Positions 1-9,817 of a stretch of DNA of 64,000 bases are shown piece by piece; position 1 is the stretch's first letter, and each line of letters opens with the position of its first letter. Position numbers and translations under genes: made by a program. The stretch lies in NCBI GenBank assembly GCA_019058245.1, contig JAHPZJ010000013.1, positions 406,289 through 470,288 on the forward strand. Reading direction: 5' to 3'. This DNA comes from Promethearchaeota archaeon (GTDB taxonomy: Archaea; Asgardarchaeota; Lokiarchaeia; Sigyniarchaeales; SOKP01). The notes under the pieces are model-generated. The model saw only the letters and a program-made list of their open reading frames with translations. It was not told where the DNA came from and ran no database searches.

Positions 1-1
1 T

Positions 2-1270
2 TTATTAAACACTTTATCAATTAGGATTTCTTCCAAAACACCCCATGAGTTTGTAAAAAGATCGATTGAAGCTATTAAATTTACTGGTGGTATGGGTATT
101 CATAATGATGATGTTTTAGTACCACAGCTCAATAATACAGGATATTCATTAGAAGATGCCCGAGATTATTCACTTGTAGGGTGTGTAGAACCACATGGTA
201 CTGGAAATGATTTTTCATATACGGCAGGTAATGTCGTTCAGATTTCAATCCTTTTAAACATGGCATTAAATGAGGGACGTACTCTATTTTCAGGAAATAA
301 AACTGTCGGCGCGAAAACACCCCCAGCCAGTGATTTTGAATCTTTTGAAGATGTGAAAAAATCCTTCGTCGACCAACTAAAGTTTGCCATAGATCTTACT
401 GTAAAAAAAGCGGAATTAAAGGATAAAGCGTTTGCTGATTATTTACCTTCCCCATTGCTCTCATCTTCAATAGAAGGATGTTTAGAGAGCGGAATGGATG
501 TTACTCGAAATGGGGCTCGCTATAATAACAATCCTATGGGTTCACAAGGATTAGCAACAGTGACTGATTCCTTAGCTGCAATACGCTGGGCTGTATTTGA
601 AGAAAAAATAGTAACAATGGAAGAATTGGTTAATCACATGAATAATAATTTTAAAGGAGCAGAAACCCTACGAGAAAAACTACGAAATAAGGCACCTAAA
701 TATGGTAATGGTGATGAAAGAACAGATGAACTTGCCAAATGGGTAGCAACTACCCTCTGTGAACTTACAAGGACTTATAAAGCAAGGGGTGGTGATGGTA
801 TATATCATAATTGCCTCGTATCTTCTGGAACTCAGATTATGGAGGGTAAAGTACTAGGAGCAACTGCAGATGGAAGATTAATGGGTCAACCCGTAGCAAA
901 CGGTATTTCTCCTGCAAATGGTACAGAAAAAAATGGCCTTACTATGGCCCTCCGATCAATAGCTTATGCAACAGCTGAACCTCATCTCACTAATGGAGCC
1001 TCAATGAATGTTAGAATCAATCCCACCTTATTAGAAACAGATGAAGGAATTGAAAAATTTACTTCTATTGTAGAGGCTTATTTAGAGTTGGGAGGACGAG
1101 AACTTCAAGTAAATCCGATAAGTTCAGAAACACTTAGAGATGCACAAGCTCATCCAGAAAAATATCCTGATCTTTCAGTTAAAGTTTCAGGCTACTCTGC
1201 TCGATTCATAGATTTAGCAAAGGATCTTCAGAACGATATTATCGACAGAACTGTTTTCAATGAAATATAA
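2..1270 (+). CDS. Glycyl radical enzyme, C-terminal part (gene starts before the window)
   Basis: The reading frame is open from base 2, and its first residues (LLNTLSIRISSK) align with an internal part of the complete paralogue at 1508-3949, so the 5' half lies outside the window. About 422 residues are visible. They contain the active-site cysteine motif GCVEPHGTG and, near the C-terminus, the glycyl radical motif VSGYSARF. GRE enzymes (PFL, glycerol/diol dehydratase, choline lyase, hydroxyphenylacetate decarboxylase) carry a stable glycine radical that generates a cysteine thiyl radical. The Glu after the active cysteine (CVE) is typical of the eliminase/dehydratase branch rather than true pyruvate formate-lyase, which has CC. 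The substrate cannot be read from sequence. An activase that could serve both copies is encoded at 4175-5122. Confidence 0.9.
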   Translation, partial: LLNTLSIRISSKTPHEFVKRSIEAIKFTGGMGIHNDDVLVPQLNNTGYSLEDARDYSLVGCVEPHGTGNDFSYTAGNVVQISILLNMALNEGRTLFSGNKTVGAKTPPASDFESFEDVKKSFVDQLKFAIDLTVKKAELKDKAFADYLPSPLLSSSIEGCLESGMDVTRNGARYNNNPMGSQGLATVTDSLAAIRWAVFEEKIVTMEELVNHMNNNFKGAETLREKLRNKAPKYGNGDERTDELAKWVATTLCELTRTYKARGGDGIYHNCLVSSGTQIMEGKVLGATADGRLMGQPVANGISPANGTEKNGLTMALRSIAYATAEPHLTNGASMNVRINPTLLETDEGIEKFTSIVEAYLELGGRELQVNPISSETLRDAQAHPEKYPDLSVKVSGYSARFIDLAKDLQNDIIDRTVFNEI

Positions 1271-1477
1271 ACAGTACTATCGAATTAATATAATTAATAT
1301 TAAAAATTTTTATTTTCTTTTACTATATTATCGTATTTATGATAAAACTTCGAAATTAATTATTAATTAAAAATCTTTTAGCTAGAGAAATAATAATTCA
1401 GATCTATTTTCAATTCAAAAGCTTTCGAAATCTAAAAGAAAAAAAAGTCAAATATTTATTATTCTATTATAAAAACA

Positions 1478-1491
1478 TTTATAAATATATA
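1478..1491 (+). promoter_or_regulatory. TATA box of the second glycyl radical enzyme gene
   Basis: TTTATAAATATATA stands about 17-30 bases before the ATG at 1508. With an archaeal TATA box centred about 26 bases before the transcription start, the transcript would begin at or very near the ATG. No Shine-Dalgarno-like sequence lies between, so this mRNA is probably leaderless. Inference from spacing only. Confidence 0.5.
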
Positions 1492-1507
1492 TTGTCTATT
1501 AAAAATC

Positions 1508-3949
1508 ATGGTAGTTCAAGATTTTAAGTTGAGTCCTCTCCAAGGAATACCTTCTGAGAGGGTTCGTAAAATAAGAGATAAGATGTTATCAAATCCTTTT
1601 GAATATGATCTTGAGCGAGCACGATGCTATACAAGAATTTACAAACAATTTGAGAATTCTCCTCCTTGTATGAAAAAAGCTAAAGCACTAGAGGAATTCT
1701 TACATTGTCTTCCTATAAGAATTGATGAAGATGAGCTTCTTATAGGCGTAAAATCAAGTAAACCAAGAGCAGATCCTATTGAAATAGAACAAGGGCGACA
1801 GGTTAAATTATATGATTTTCTCTTAGACGATACAATTGAAGAAAAAGCTAAAAATACTCTCCGTAGATATCACCCCACTATTAGACGTTATGTTCCTTTT
1901 ACAGAAGAAGAACTTAAGGAGTGGAAAAATGACATTATACCTGTCTGGAAGGGAAAAACAATGATGGATAGGAGGAATGAACTTTTCAGGGAAGCAGGTT
2001 TGATTGAAGAGAACGTGGGACACGTCCCTCCATCAATGTCAATGTTACCAGGAAATTCATATGTATATTCTGTAATGCAGGGTCATACCATTCCGGGTTA
2101 TCGACGAGTTCTTAAAATGGGATTTAGAGGAATTGAAAAAATGGCGACAGAAGGGCTTAAAAATCTTAAAGAGACCGATGAGAATTATGATCAACGAAAA
2201 GATTTTTATGAATCGGTACAAGTAACTTCAAAAGCAGTTTGTAATTATTCCAAGCGCTATGCTGATCTAGCAATGGAAATGGCCCAAAATGCATCAGAAA
2301 CAAGAAGGGCTGAACTTGCAGAAATTGCTGAGCGTGTAAGACAAGTACCAGCAAACCCTCCAAGATCATTCATGGAAGCACTTCAATCAATTTGGATGAC
2401 GAACGTTGTTATGGAAATGAGTTATGGTGAAGGAAACATTTTTTCTCAAGGAAGAGTAGACCAGTATCTCTATCCTTATTATGCAGCGGATTTAGCGGAT
2501 GGTCGTATTACTTATGAAGAAGCTTTAGAAACAATTGAAGAATATTTAGTGAAACTTGCTTCTGTTGTTATAGCAGGACAGAATAATGTTACTATTGGAG
2601 GATTAGATAAGGATGGAAATGATGCAACTAATGAGATATCATATATGTTTCTTGAAGCTATTGCAAATGTCAAAAGTTTATTAAACACCTTATCAATTAG
2701 GATCTCTTCTAAGAGCCCTCGAAATTTCGTAAAAAGAACTATTGAAACTTTTCGACATACGACAGGGATGGGTATTCATAATGATGAAATCTTAGTACCA
2801 CAACTTCAAGAAGATGGTTATTCACTTGAGGATGCCCGAGATTACTCACTCGTAGGTTGTGTTGAACCTCATGGTACAGGTTTTGATTTTTCATACACTG
2901 CAGGTAATGGTGTTAGGTTTACACTAGTGCTTGGTATGGCATTAAATGGAGGACGAATGCTTTATTCAGAAGATCGAGTTGTTGGAACAAAAACACCTGA
3001 ACCTAGTACTTTTAAAACTTTTGAAGACGTAAAGCAAGCTTTTGTTGATCAACTTGTTTTTGCTATAGATAAATGTGTACAAATGTCTGAATTAAAAGAT
3101 AGAGCGTTTGCTGAATATTTTCCATCTCCATTACTTTCCTCTACAATAGAAGGATGTCTTGAGAGTGGAATGGATGCAACTCGAAATGGAGCTCGCTATA
3201 ATAACAATCCTATTGGTTCACAAGGCTTAGCAACTGTTGTAAATTCATTAGCAGCTGTTCGTTGGGCTGTATTCGAGAAAAAACTAGTGACTATGGGAGA
3301 ATTGGTTGAACATATGAACAATAATTTTAAAGGAGCAGAATTGCTTAGAGAAAAACTTAGAAATAAGGCTCCTAAATATGGTAATGGTGATGATAAAACA
3401 GATGAATTAGCACGTTGGGTTGCAAATACTTTTTGTGATATCGTGAGAAAACATTCTGCCAGAGGTGGTGTTGGTATATATCGTCCTTGCCTTGTCTCTG
3501 CGGGAGGCCAACTAGCAGAGGGAAGAATGTTAGGAGCAACTCCAGACGGAAGACTCTCTGGTGAACCTGTATCAAATGGTATTTCTCCAGCAAATGGAAC
3601 CGAGAAAAATGGTCTCACCATGGCACTCCGATCTGTTGCGGTATCAACCCGGGAAGCTCTCCTAACTGATGGTGTAACAATGAATATCAGAATCACTCCT
3701 AGTATGATAGAAACAGATGAAGGCATAGAAGAAATGACTTCTATTTTAGAGGCTTATTTTGAATTGGGAGGAAAAGAACTTCAGATTAATGCTATAGGAT
3801 CAGAAACCCTTAAAGATGCGCAAGAGCATCCTGAAAAATATACTGACTTATCAGTCAAGGTTACTGGCTACTCTGCTCGCTTTATAGACATCAGTAGAGG
3901 TCTACAGAATGATATTATTAATCGTACAGAATTTAATGAATTTGATTAA
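1508..3949 (+). CDS. Glycyl radical enzyme, dehydratase/lyase (PFL-like) family, complete
   Basis: 813 residues, the usual length of the family. The active-site motif GCVEP places the thiyl radical cysteine at Cys451 with Glu453 next to it. The C-terminal motif VTGYSARF gives the radical glycine at Gly787. The PFL-like N-terminal domain fills most of the length. The enzyme would be cytoplasmic, oxygen sensitive and need post-translational activation by a radical SAM activase; a suitable one is encoded convergently at 4175-5122. It is a close paralogue of the truncated gene upstream, 237 bases away on the same strand. The two differ around the active site (NVVQISILLNMALNEG versus NGVRFTLVLGMALNGG), so they may prefer different substrates. 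Candidates are diol or choline-type eliminations or an arylacetate decarboxylation; annotation as pyruvate formate-lyase is unlikely to be right because the second active-site Cys is absent. Confidence 0.92.
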   Translation: MVVQDFKLSPLQGIPSERVRKIRDKMLSNPFEYDLERARCYTRIYKQFENSPPCMKKAKALEEFLHCLPIRIDEDELLIGVKSSKPRADPIEIEQGRQVKLYDFLLDDTIEEKAKNTLRRYHPTIRRYVPFTEEELKEWKNDIIPVWKGKTMMDRRNELFREAGLIEENVGHVPPSMSMLPGNSYVYSVMQGHTIPGYRRVLKMGFRGIEKMATEGLKNLKETDENYDQRKDFYESVQVTSKAVCNYSKRYADLAMEMAQNASETRRAELAEIAERVRQVPANPPRSFMEALQSIWMTNVVMEMSYGEGNIFSQGRVDQYLYPYYAADLADGRITYEEALETIEEYLVKLASVVIAGQNNVTIGGLDKDGNDATNEISYMFLEAIANVKSLLNTLSIRISSKSPRNFVKRTIETFRHTTGMGIHNDEILVPQLQEDGYSLEDARDYSLVGCVEPHGTGFDFSYTAGNGVRFTLVLGMALNGGRMLYSEDRVVGTKTPEPSTFKTFEDVKQAFVDQLVFAIDKCVQMSELKDRAFAEYFPSPLLSSTIEGCLESGMDATRNGARYNNNPIGSQGLATVVNSLAAVRWAVFEKKLVTMGELVEHMNNNFKGAELLREKLRNKAPKYGNGDDKTDELARWVANTFCDIVRKHSARGGVGIYRPCLVSAGGQLAEGRMLGATPDGRLSGEPVSNGISPANGTEKNGLTMALRSVAVSTREALLTDGVTMNIRITPSMIETDEGIEEMTSILEAYFELGGKELQINAIGSETLKDAQEHPEKYTDLSVKVTGYSARFIDISRGLQNDIINRTEFNEFD

Positions 3950-3965
3950 ACCTTTTTGGTTAATC

Positions 3966-3975
3966 TTTTTTTTTT
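3966..3975 (+). terminator. Oligo-T terminator candidate
   Basis: A run of ten T residues starts 16 bases after the stop codon of the glycyl radical enzyme gene. Archaeal transcription commonly ends at T-runs without a stable hairpin. No hairpin is obvious before it. Confidence 0.4.
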
Positions 3976-4174
3976 AATTTGAAAATAAGATCAACTTTAT
4001 TATTTTTAATATGCATATTATAAAGGACATTTATTTTAAGAATCTTTATTGATAAATATTGGATATATTTATCTCATTATCGAGATATATATCTAAAGTT
4101 AATATTTATGTGCAAAAATTAAGAAAAATGGAGCTACGTTATTTATGTCTATATTGATAAACTATTTTTTCTAC

Positions 4175-5122
4175 TTAGCGAGTTAACCCAGACCACTTTA
4201 CATTTTTAGCTCCAGTACTTTTAGCAATTTCAAGATAATTTTCCATTTCCTCTTTTGTCATTAATGGTTCATCTCTTAAAGACCATGGCTTGCCTAATCT
4301 TGTATATTTAATTTCACAGAGTTTGTTAAAGGCTAATATATCCCATTGTTCAGGAATATTATCTAATTCTTTTACAATGAATTCTCCAATACCTCTAATA
4401 TTCTCTTCCGTGGCAGTATAGTGTGGTATTATTGGTGTTCTTATCCACATCAATTTTCCATTATCTTTGGTATAAGTTGAAATCCATTTAGCATTTTCTA
4501 AAATTGTTTTATTTGAAACACCTGTATATTCTTCATGTTGTTTAGGATCAATAACCTTTATATCAAAAAGGACAATATCAACGTAAGGTAATAAATCTTG
4601 ATAAACTTTTTTACTTGAATATCCACATGTATCTAAAGCAGTAGAAATATCATTTTCCTTACATAATTTTAAAAATTTTAAGAGAAAATCTGATTGTAAT
4701 GTGGGTTCACCACCAGAAACCGTTATTCCTCCTTTTGTTTTAGTAAAAAAGATTTTTTCTTTTTCAACATCATGAATAAGATCTTCTAAATTCCACCACT
4801 GTCCCCACATGCTTAATGCAGTAGTAGGACAAGCTTCTACACAATCTCCACAACTGGTACATCGCTCTCTATTAATATGTAAGCCATCTTCTTCAAAAAA
4901 TAGAACACCTTCTTCTTGACAGGCCTCTATGCAACTATTACACCCGATACATTTACGATCCATCCAATAGAGCTGAGGTTGTCTTGGAATTGATTCTGGA
5001 TTATGACACCATGCACAATTTAAGAGACATTTATTAAAAAAAATTGTTGTGCGAATACCAGGCCCATCATCAGTAGACATTCTCTCAATTTTAAAAATTA
5101 ATCCCTTAGATTTTGACTCCAT
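4175..5122 (-). CDS. Glycyl radical enzyme activating protein (radical SAM)
   Basis: 315 residues. The radical SAM motif CLLNCAWC (CX3CX2C) follows the DGPGIRTTIFF signature near the N-terminus. Two inserted 4Fe-4S ferredoxin motifs follow (CIGCNSCIEAC and CTSCGDCVEACP), as in the long activases of glycerol dehydratase, hydroxyphenylacetate decarboxylase and benzylsuccinate synthase, and unlike short PflA. GGITVSGGEP is the SAM-binding GGE motif. The protein would cleave S-adenosylmethionine and abstract hydrogen from the radical glycine of its partner. It is the only activase in the window and is convergent with the two glycyl radical enzymes. A Shine-Dalgarno AGGTG stands a few bases before the ATG. 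Confidence 0.93.
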   Translation of the reverse strand: MESKSKGLIFKIERMSTDDGPGIRTTIFFNKCLLNCAWCHNPESIPRQPQLYWMDRKCIGCNSCIEACQEEGVLFFEEDGLHINRERCTSCGDCVEACPTTALSMWGQWWNLEDLIHDVEKEKIFFTKTKGGITVSGGEPTLQSDFLLKFLKLCKENDISTALDTCGYSSKKVYQDLLPYVDIVLFDIKVIDPKQHEEYTGVSNKTILENAKWISTYTKDNGKLMWIRTPIIPHYTATEENIRGIGEFIVKELDNIPEQWDILAFNKLCEIKYTRLGKPWSLRDEPLMTKEEMENYLEIAKSTGAKNVKWSGLTR

Positions 5123-5417
5123 AACGCACCTGCATATTAATTTCTAATATATTTTTTGGAATAAAAAGAAATTTAATTTATTCTTAAAATTATTTATTTC
5201 TTAAAATTTTTATGAATTATATACCTACTCGATGTAAAATAAATAATAGTCTTCGAAATGAAAGATTAAAATCTTATAATAGAAATTTTTTACTAGACTT
5301 TTTTAAAAAATACAACTATGATTGATATCACGAGGTTTGACCTTATATCTAACGAAAACTTTATACCTAAATCGAATATTTCTCTTATTATCAAAAAAAA
5401 TAAAGTTTTGAACAAAG

Positions 5418-6776
5418 ATGTATAAATATAAGGTCTCAATTTTAGGTACAGGATTTATAGGATTATGCTCTGCTGCCTGTTTTGCTCAAAAGGATATTAA
5501 AGTATTAGCTTCTACACATAATGAAAAAAAGGCAAAAATAATAAACGAGTATAAATCACCTTTTTTCGAGGAAGGATTAGAGGAAATGCTTATTGACATT
5601 AAGCAGAAAAACCCAGAACTTCTCAAATGTTTAACTGATCCTGTTCAAGCAGTATTAAATACAGATATTATAATGATTACTCAAGGAACTCCAATGCGAA
5701 TAGATGATTCAATTGATTTAAGTTATATTGAAAGTACTGCTAAAGAAATTGGGGAAGCTTTAAAACAAGATGATAAATATCGTTTGATTGTCGTTCGATC
5801 TACTGTTGTTCCGGGAACCTCAATGAATCTTGTAGGAAAGATAATTACAGAAATTTCTGGAAAAGTTCCAGGAAAAGATTTTGGGTTATGTATGCAGCCA
5901 GAGTTTTTAGCTGAAGGGAGATCAATTGAAGATACGCTCAAACCAGATAGAATCATTATTGGATCAATAGATAATAAAAGCGGAGATATGCTTCAAGAGT
6001 TCTATGAGTATTTTTATGGTGATCACTTGAAAAATTGTCCGATAAAGAGAATGAATTTAGAAAGTGCAGAATTCGTTAAATATGGAAATAATTGCTTATT
6101 ATCAACAAAAATATCTTATGCCAATGAATTCGCTAACTTAGCCGAATTAGTTCCAAATGTTGATATCGTCCAAGTAATGGAAGGTGTAGGATTGGATTAT
6201 AGGATTAATCATAGATTTCTTCGTGCAGGTGTAGGATTCGGGGGTGCTTGTTTTCATAAAGATGTTAACGCTATAACGAAATGGGCAAGATCTAAAGGAT
6301 ATGTTTCAAAATTACTAGAGGCTGTTTTGGAACGTAATGATCTCAGAGCAATTCGAATTGTTGATATTGCGGAGGGTTTGGTTGGAAAATTAGAGGGTAA
6401 AAAGGTAACTTTACTGGGTTTATCTTTTAAACCAGGTACTGATGATATGAGAGAGGCTCCAAGTATTAGAGTTATTAATGAATTGATCAAAAGAAAAGTA
6501 ACTGATATTGTTGGATACGATCCTAAAGCTAAAGAATCTGCTGAAGAAGCAATCGGAGATAAGATAAAATATGCTAGTAGTATTGAGGAAGCACTGAAAG
6601 ATTCTGAGTGTACTTTACTGATAACAGATTGGGATGAATTTAAAAAACTTAATCCTGATGATTTCAAAAAACATATGAAATCTCCAAATCTCGTTGATGG
6701 CAGAAGGATTTATAATTATGATGAATTTAACAATTCTTTAAATTTTCGAGCAATGGGTCGTATAAATTTAAAGTAA
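5418..6776 (+). CDS. UDP-glucose 6-dehydrogenase family protein
   Basis: 452 residues. The N-terminal Rossmann motif GTGFIGLCSA (residues 10-19) binds NAD. The catalytic loop reads GVGFGGACFHKD with the nucleophile at Cys278; the usual CFPKD has become CFHKD. The central helix carries the family Lys in AEFVKYGNN. The C-terminal third (GLSFKPGTDDMREAPS) is the UDP-binding domain. The family oxidises UDP-glucose, UDP-GlcNAc/ManNAc or GDP-mannose at C6 to the uronic acid in two steps. The nucleotide sugar cannot be fixed from sequence. The gene stands alone between convergent or divergent neighbours, and no capsule or S-layer glycan cluster is visible around it. Confidence 0.88.
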   Translation: MYKYKVSILGTGFIGLCSAACFAQKDIKVLASTHNEKKAKIINEYKSPFFEEGLEEMLIDIKQKNPELLKCLTDPVQAVLNTDIIMITQGTPMRIDDSIDLSYIESTAKEIGEALKQDDKYRLIVVRSTVVPGTSMNLVGKIITEISGKVPGKDFGLCMQPEFLAEGRSIEDTLKPDRIIIGSIDNKSGDMLQEFYEYFYGDHLKNCPIKRMNLESAEFVKYGNNCLLSTKISYANEFANLAELVPNVDIVQVMEGVGLDYRINHRFLRAGVGFGGACFHKDVNAITKWARSKGYVSKLLEAVLERNDLRAIRIVDIAEGLVGKLEGKKVTLLGLSFKPGTDDMREAPSIRVINELIKRKVTDIVGYDPKAKESAEEAIGDKIKYASSIEEALKDSECTLLITDWDEFKKLNPDDFKKHMKSPNLVDGRRIYNYDEFNNSLNFRAMGRINLK

Positions 6777-6872
6777 TAATTATTGCTTGAAATAAAATTA
6801 TAATAAGTCTTTCAAGAATCTTTTTATATCTTATAAATTATTTGTAAAGCATTAAGTAAAAAATTATTTTAT

Positions 6873-8129
6873 TTATAAAATTGTTTTCCTTATTAATTCT
6901 GAGAGGTCAAATGCTTGAATCTCATTATTTTCAATATTATTTTTGAATTGATTTAGACAGAAAGGACAACAAGATACGATCGCTTCTGCTGTTGTTTCTT
7001 TTGCTTCCTTTATTCTTTCTTTCGCTGCAAAGGCAGAAAATTCTTTAAATGATGACCTTACACCCCCTCCCGAACCGCAACACCATGCATTATGTCTATT
7101 TCTCACCATTTCTATTAATTCAATACCAGGGATTTTTTCTAATACTTCTCTCGGTGCTTTATAAATTCCCATATGGCGCCCTATATGACAAGGATCGTGG
7201 TATGTAACTTTCATTTTCAATTCTTTGTCAAATATTAATTCTCCATTTTTTAATTTACTTCTCAAAAATTCAGGTAGATGTTTAACATCTATTCCATGAT
7301 CAAAACCAAACTTATTAGGATAAATATCTTTCCAAGTTCGGTAACACCCAGCACAAGATGTTATAATATTTTCGATTCCAGCGTTTTTAAAATAATTAAT
7401 ATTCTTTTCGGCTAAATTTTTAGCTTTTTCTACTTGACCTGTCATATAGACAGGAGATCCACAACATCCTTCATCATTAAGAATTCTAAAATCAATATTT
7501 AAGGTATTTAAAATTTCTGCTGTAGCAATGGCAACAGTTTTTTCTCTATAGCTTGAAGTACAACCGACGAAATATGCTAAATTTGCATCAGGAGTCTGTT
7601 TTATATGAGAAGGTAGCCATTTAAGCCGATCTTCATGTTTTTCCATATAGGGATTTTTTTCTTCCATAATATTTTTTGTATATAGTTGTTGTTCAGGCAT
7701 AGGTCCATAACCCAGTTTAACTGCTTCTTCTCTCATTGCCATTAACCATTCACCAGCAAAACTATGGATTTCTGGTATCTGGCATTGTTCAATACAAGCC
7801 ATACAAACTGAACATTGATAAAAAATCTTAGCAACTTTCTTTGTCCAATTTAATTTATTAGAGGTTAATGCCCATACTAGAAGATTTTTCCCCCCAAGAT
7901 AATATGATTCAAACTTTCCAAATTCCCCTGATGGACAAACACAAGACCAATAAGCATCTTTATATACAGTTCTGCAAGTACCACACTTTCCACACTGGTA
8001 AAATACATCTTTGTAATGTTCTAAATTCTGATATCTTTTAAGATTGTGAATTTCATATGATAATCTTGCTTGAGATATTCCATGCCCTCTAATATATTTA
8101 ACTTTTTTCTCTCTCTTTTTCTTCGCCAT
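6873..8129 (-). CDS. HdrD/GlcF-like Fe-S oxidoreductase with two CCG domains
   Basis: 418 residues. The N-terminal third has cysteine clusters CGKCGTC...CVCP and CSVCMACIEQC, binding two 4Fe-4S centres; the first is spaced unusually, with a long gap before CVCP. The rest holds two CCG domains: CCGSPVYMTGQ...CAGC and CCGSGGG...CCPFC, as in heterodisulfide reductase HdrD and glycolate/lactate oxidase GlcF. Its ATG begins one base after the stop of the GlcD-like gene (8131-9558), with a GGAGAGG site, so the two are translationally coupled. The pair probably forms a soluble 2-hydroxyacid dehydrogenase or disulfide-type electron-transfer complex. No membrane segment is visible. Confidence 0.88.
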   Translation of the reverse strand: MAKKKREKKVKYIRGHGISQARLSYEIHNLKRYQNLEHYKDVFYQCGKCGTCRTVYKDAYWSCVCPSGEFGKFESYYLGGKNLLVWALTSNKLNWTKKVAKIFYQCSVCMACIEQCQIPEIHSFAGEWLMAMREEAVKLGYGPMPEQQLYTKNIMEEKNPYMEKHEDRLKWLPSHIKQTPDANLAYFVGCTSSYREKTVAIATAEILNTLNIDFRILNDEGCCGSPVYMTGQVEKAKNLAEKNINYFKNAGIENIITSCAGCYRTWKDIYPNKFGFDHGIDVKHLPEFLRSKLKNGELIFDKELKMKVTYHDPCHIGRHMGIYKAPREVLEKIPGIELIEMVRNRHNAWCCGSGGGVRSSFKEFSAFAAKERIKEAKETTAEAIVSCCPFCLNQFKNNIENNEIQAFDLSELIRKTIL

Positions 8130-8130
8130 A

Positions 8131-9558
8131 TTAATCCTCTCCGATTCCTTGTCCTGGATTCATAATATTATTTGGATCAAGAACTTTTTTAATTTTATTT
8201 ATAAGTCTGGTAGTGGAAGGAAGTGTTTTATCTTTATAGTACTTCACCGCCCAGAGAGGGGGTTTATACATGACAACACCATCTAATTTTTGAACGGCTT
8301 CATGAATTTCTTGTAAAATCTTTCTTGTAGTTTTTATATCCTCAGGATCATTTTTATTGAAATTAACATTACTTCTCGCTACTACATAATGACCACCAAA
8401 CATTAATCTACTATAAAACTGAGGAGGTTTTCCATATTTAAGACAAATTTCTCTAGATATGTTATAATATTTTACAACATCTCGCGTGGAGCAATAACTT
8501 CCTATCCATTGTCCTCCACCTCCCCTAGTAAAGTTCCAAAAATTCCAATATTGGACTGGAGGTGGTTTTACTCCTTCTACACCATCTGAAGCAGATAATA
8601 ATCTCATTTTACCTTCATTACATATATCGATGATAGCTTCGCATTGGGCAATATGTTGTTTTTCTGTATAAGCCTGTGTGGTAATTAGTGAAATACAATC
8701 TGGTTTTTTATCTTTAACAGCATCAATAACAACATTTTTTTCATACAATTCTTGGATTGATTGACTCCATCCAAAATTCACAAGAAGAAGATCGCATATT
8801 CCTAGACCTGCTTTAGAAAGTTTAAGTAGGACTGGAAACCCTTGATCAACTGTACGAGCAAATCCTGTATAATCTTCCCTAAATGGTAATTTTGGCCACA
8901 ATTTTATCGAAGCTTTTGTTACTATACCTGTTGAACCTTCCCACCCTATAAATAATCCCGCTAAATCAGGTAAAGGCTGTCTACCATACCAATAGTTTGA
9001 AAGACTACATGAACCGACTTTAATTAAATCACCAGACCCAAGTACGACCTCTAAACCATTTATAAACTCAGCACCTGAACCCCCAATCATCCCAAGATCA
9101 AACATTCCATAACATAAGCATGATGGAATAACTCCTGTCCCAGGAGGAGACCAAGTTATCCCTGCTCTTAAATTCGGATGATATTTCTCGAGAAAACCTT
9201 GTAAACCTGCCCATGTAATTCCTCCCTCAATTACAGCATACATATCATCTTCATTCACTTCAAGTACTCGATTTAATCGCCTTAAATCAACAACAATCCC
9301 TCCTTTTCGAGGAGTTGCAATAGAACCAAAATTAATTCCAGTGACCCATGGAACTATTGGAATTTTATATTTATTAGCAATCTTGACAATTTCTTGTACT
9401 TCTTCAGCAGAACCAGGAATAATCACAATATCACATCTGCCCTCTGGTTCAGCAGTAATAAAATCATAATGATAAAGATAGGTTAGTTCAGGTTGATCGG
9501 AAACATATCTTTCTCCAACTACAATTTCCAATTCCGAAATAATTTCATTATTGCTCAA
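8131..9558 (-). CDS. FAD-linked oxidase, GlcD/D-lactate dehydrogenase-like
   Basis: 475 residues starting at a TTG preceded by GGTGAT at 6 bases. The PCMH-type FAD domain fills the first ~220 residues (VPWVTGINFGSIATPRKGGI, then VDLRRLNRVLEVN), and the C-terminus ends with the family signature LDPNNIMNPGQGIG. The family oxidises 2-hydroxyacids (glycolate, D-lactate), or phenols in the vanillyl-alcohol oxidase branch, using bound FAD. Electrons would pass to the coupled HdrD-like Fe-S protein downstream. The odd glycine-rich segment NFTRGGGGQWIGSY near residue 340 is not one I can match to a known substrate class. Confidence 0.85.
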   Translation of the reverse strand: MSNNEIISELEIVVGERYVSDQPELTYLYHYDFITAEPEGRCDIVIIPGSAEEVQEIVKIANKYKIPIVPWVTGINFGSIATPRKGGIVVDLRRLNRVLEVNEDDMYAVIEGGITWAGLQGFLEKYHPNLRAGITWSPPGTGVIPSCLCYGMFDLGMIGGSGAEFINGLEVVLGSGDLIKVGSCSLSNYWYGRQPLPDLAGLFIGWEGSTGIVTKASIKLWPKLPFREDYTGFARTVDQGFPVLLKLSKAGLGICDLLLVNFGWSQSIQELYEKNVVIDAVKDKKPDCISLITTQAYTEKQHIAQCEAIIDICNEGKMRLLSASDGVEGVKPPPVQYWNFWNFTRGGGGQWIGSYCSTRDVVKYYNISREICLKYGKPPQFYSRLMFGGHYVVARSNVNFNKNDPEDIKTTRKILQEIHEAVQKLDGVVMYKPPLWAVKYYKDKTLPSTTRLINKIKKVLDPNNIMNPGQGIGED

Positions 9559-9817
9559 TTTTATATCACCTATAGTGAGATAGATATTGATTTTTTGATA
9601 AATAATGGATATTATATTAACAAAAAATAAAATAACATTAAGTATTACAATTATGACTTATATTTTCCAATGATATAAATATTCATTATTTGAATTCAAA
9701 AATTTTATCAAATTTTGATCTCTAAATCATTATTATTCATCAAAACAATATTATACAAAAATAGAACAAATATTTAAAATTTAATTTAAAAAAAAATGGT
9801 TTATTTAAATAATCCCA

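Noticed and set aside
3196..3726. Long open frame on the minus strand inside the second glycyl radical enzyme gene
   Set aside because: It is fully antisense to a well-supported 813-residue enzyme and its translation has no domain-like pattern; long antisense frames are expected here from codon bias.
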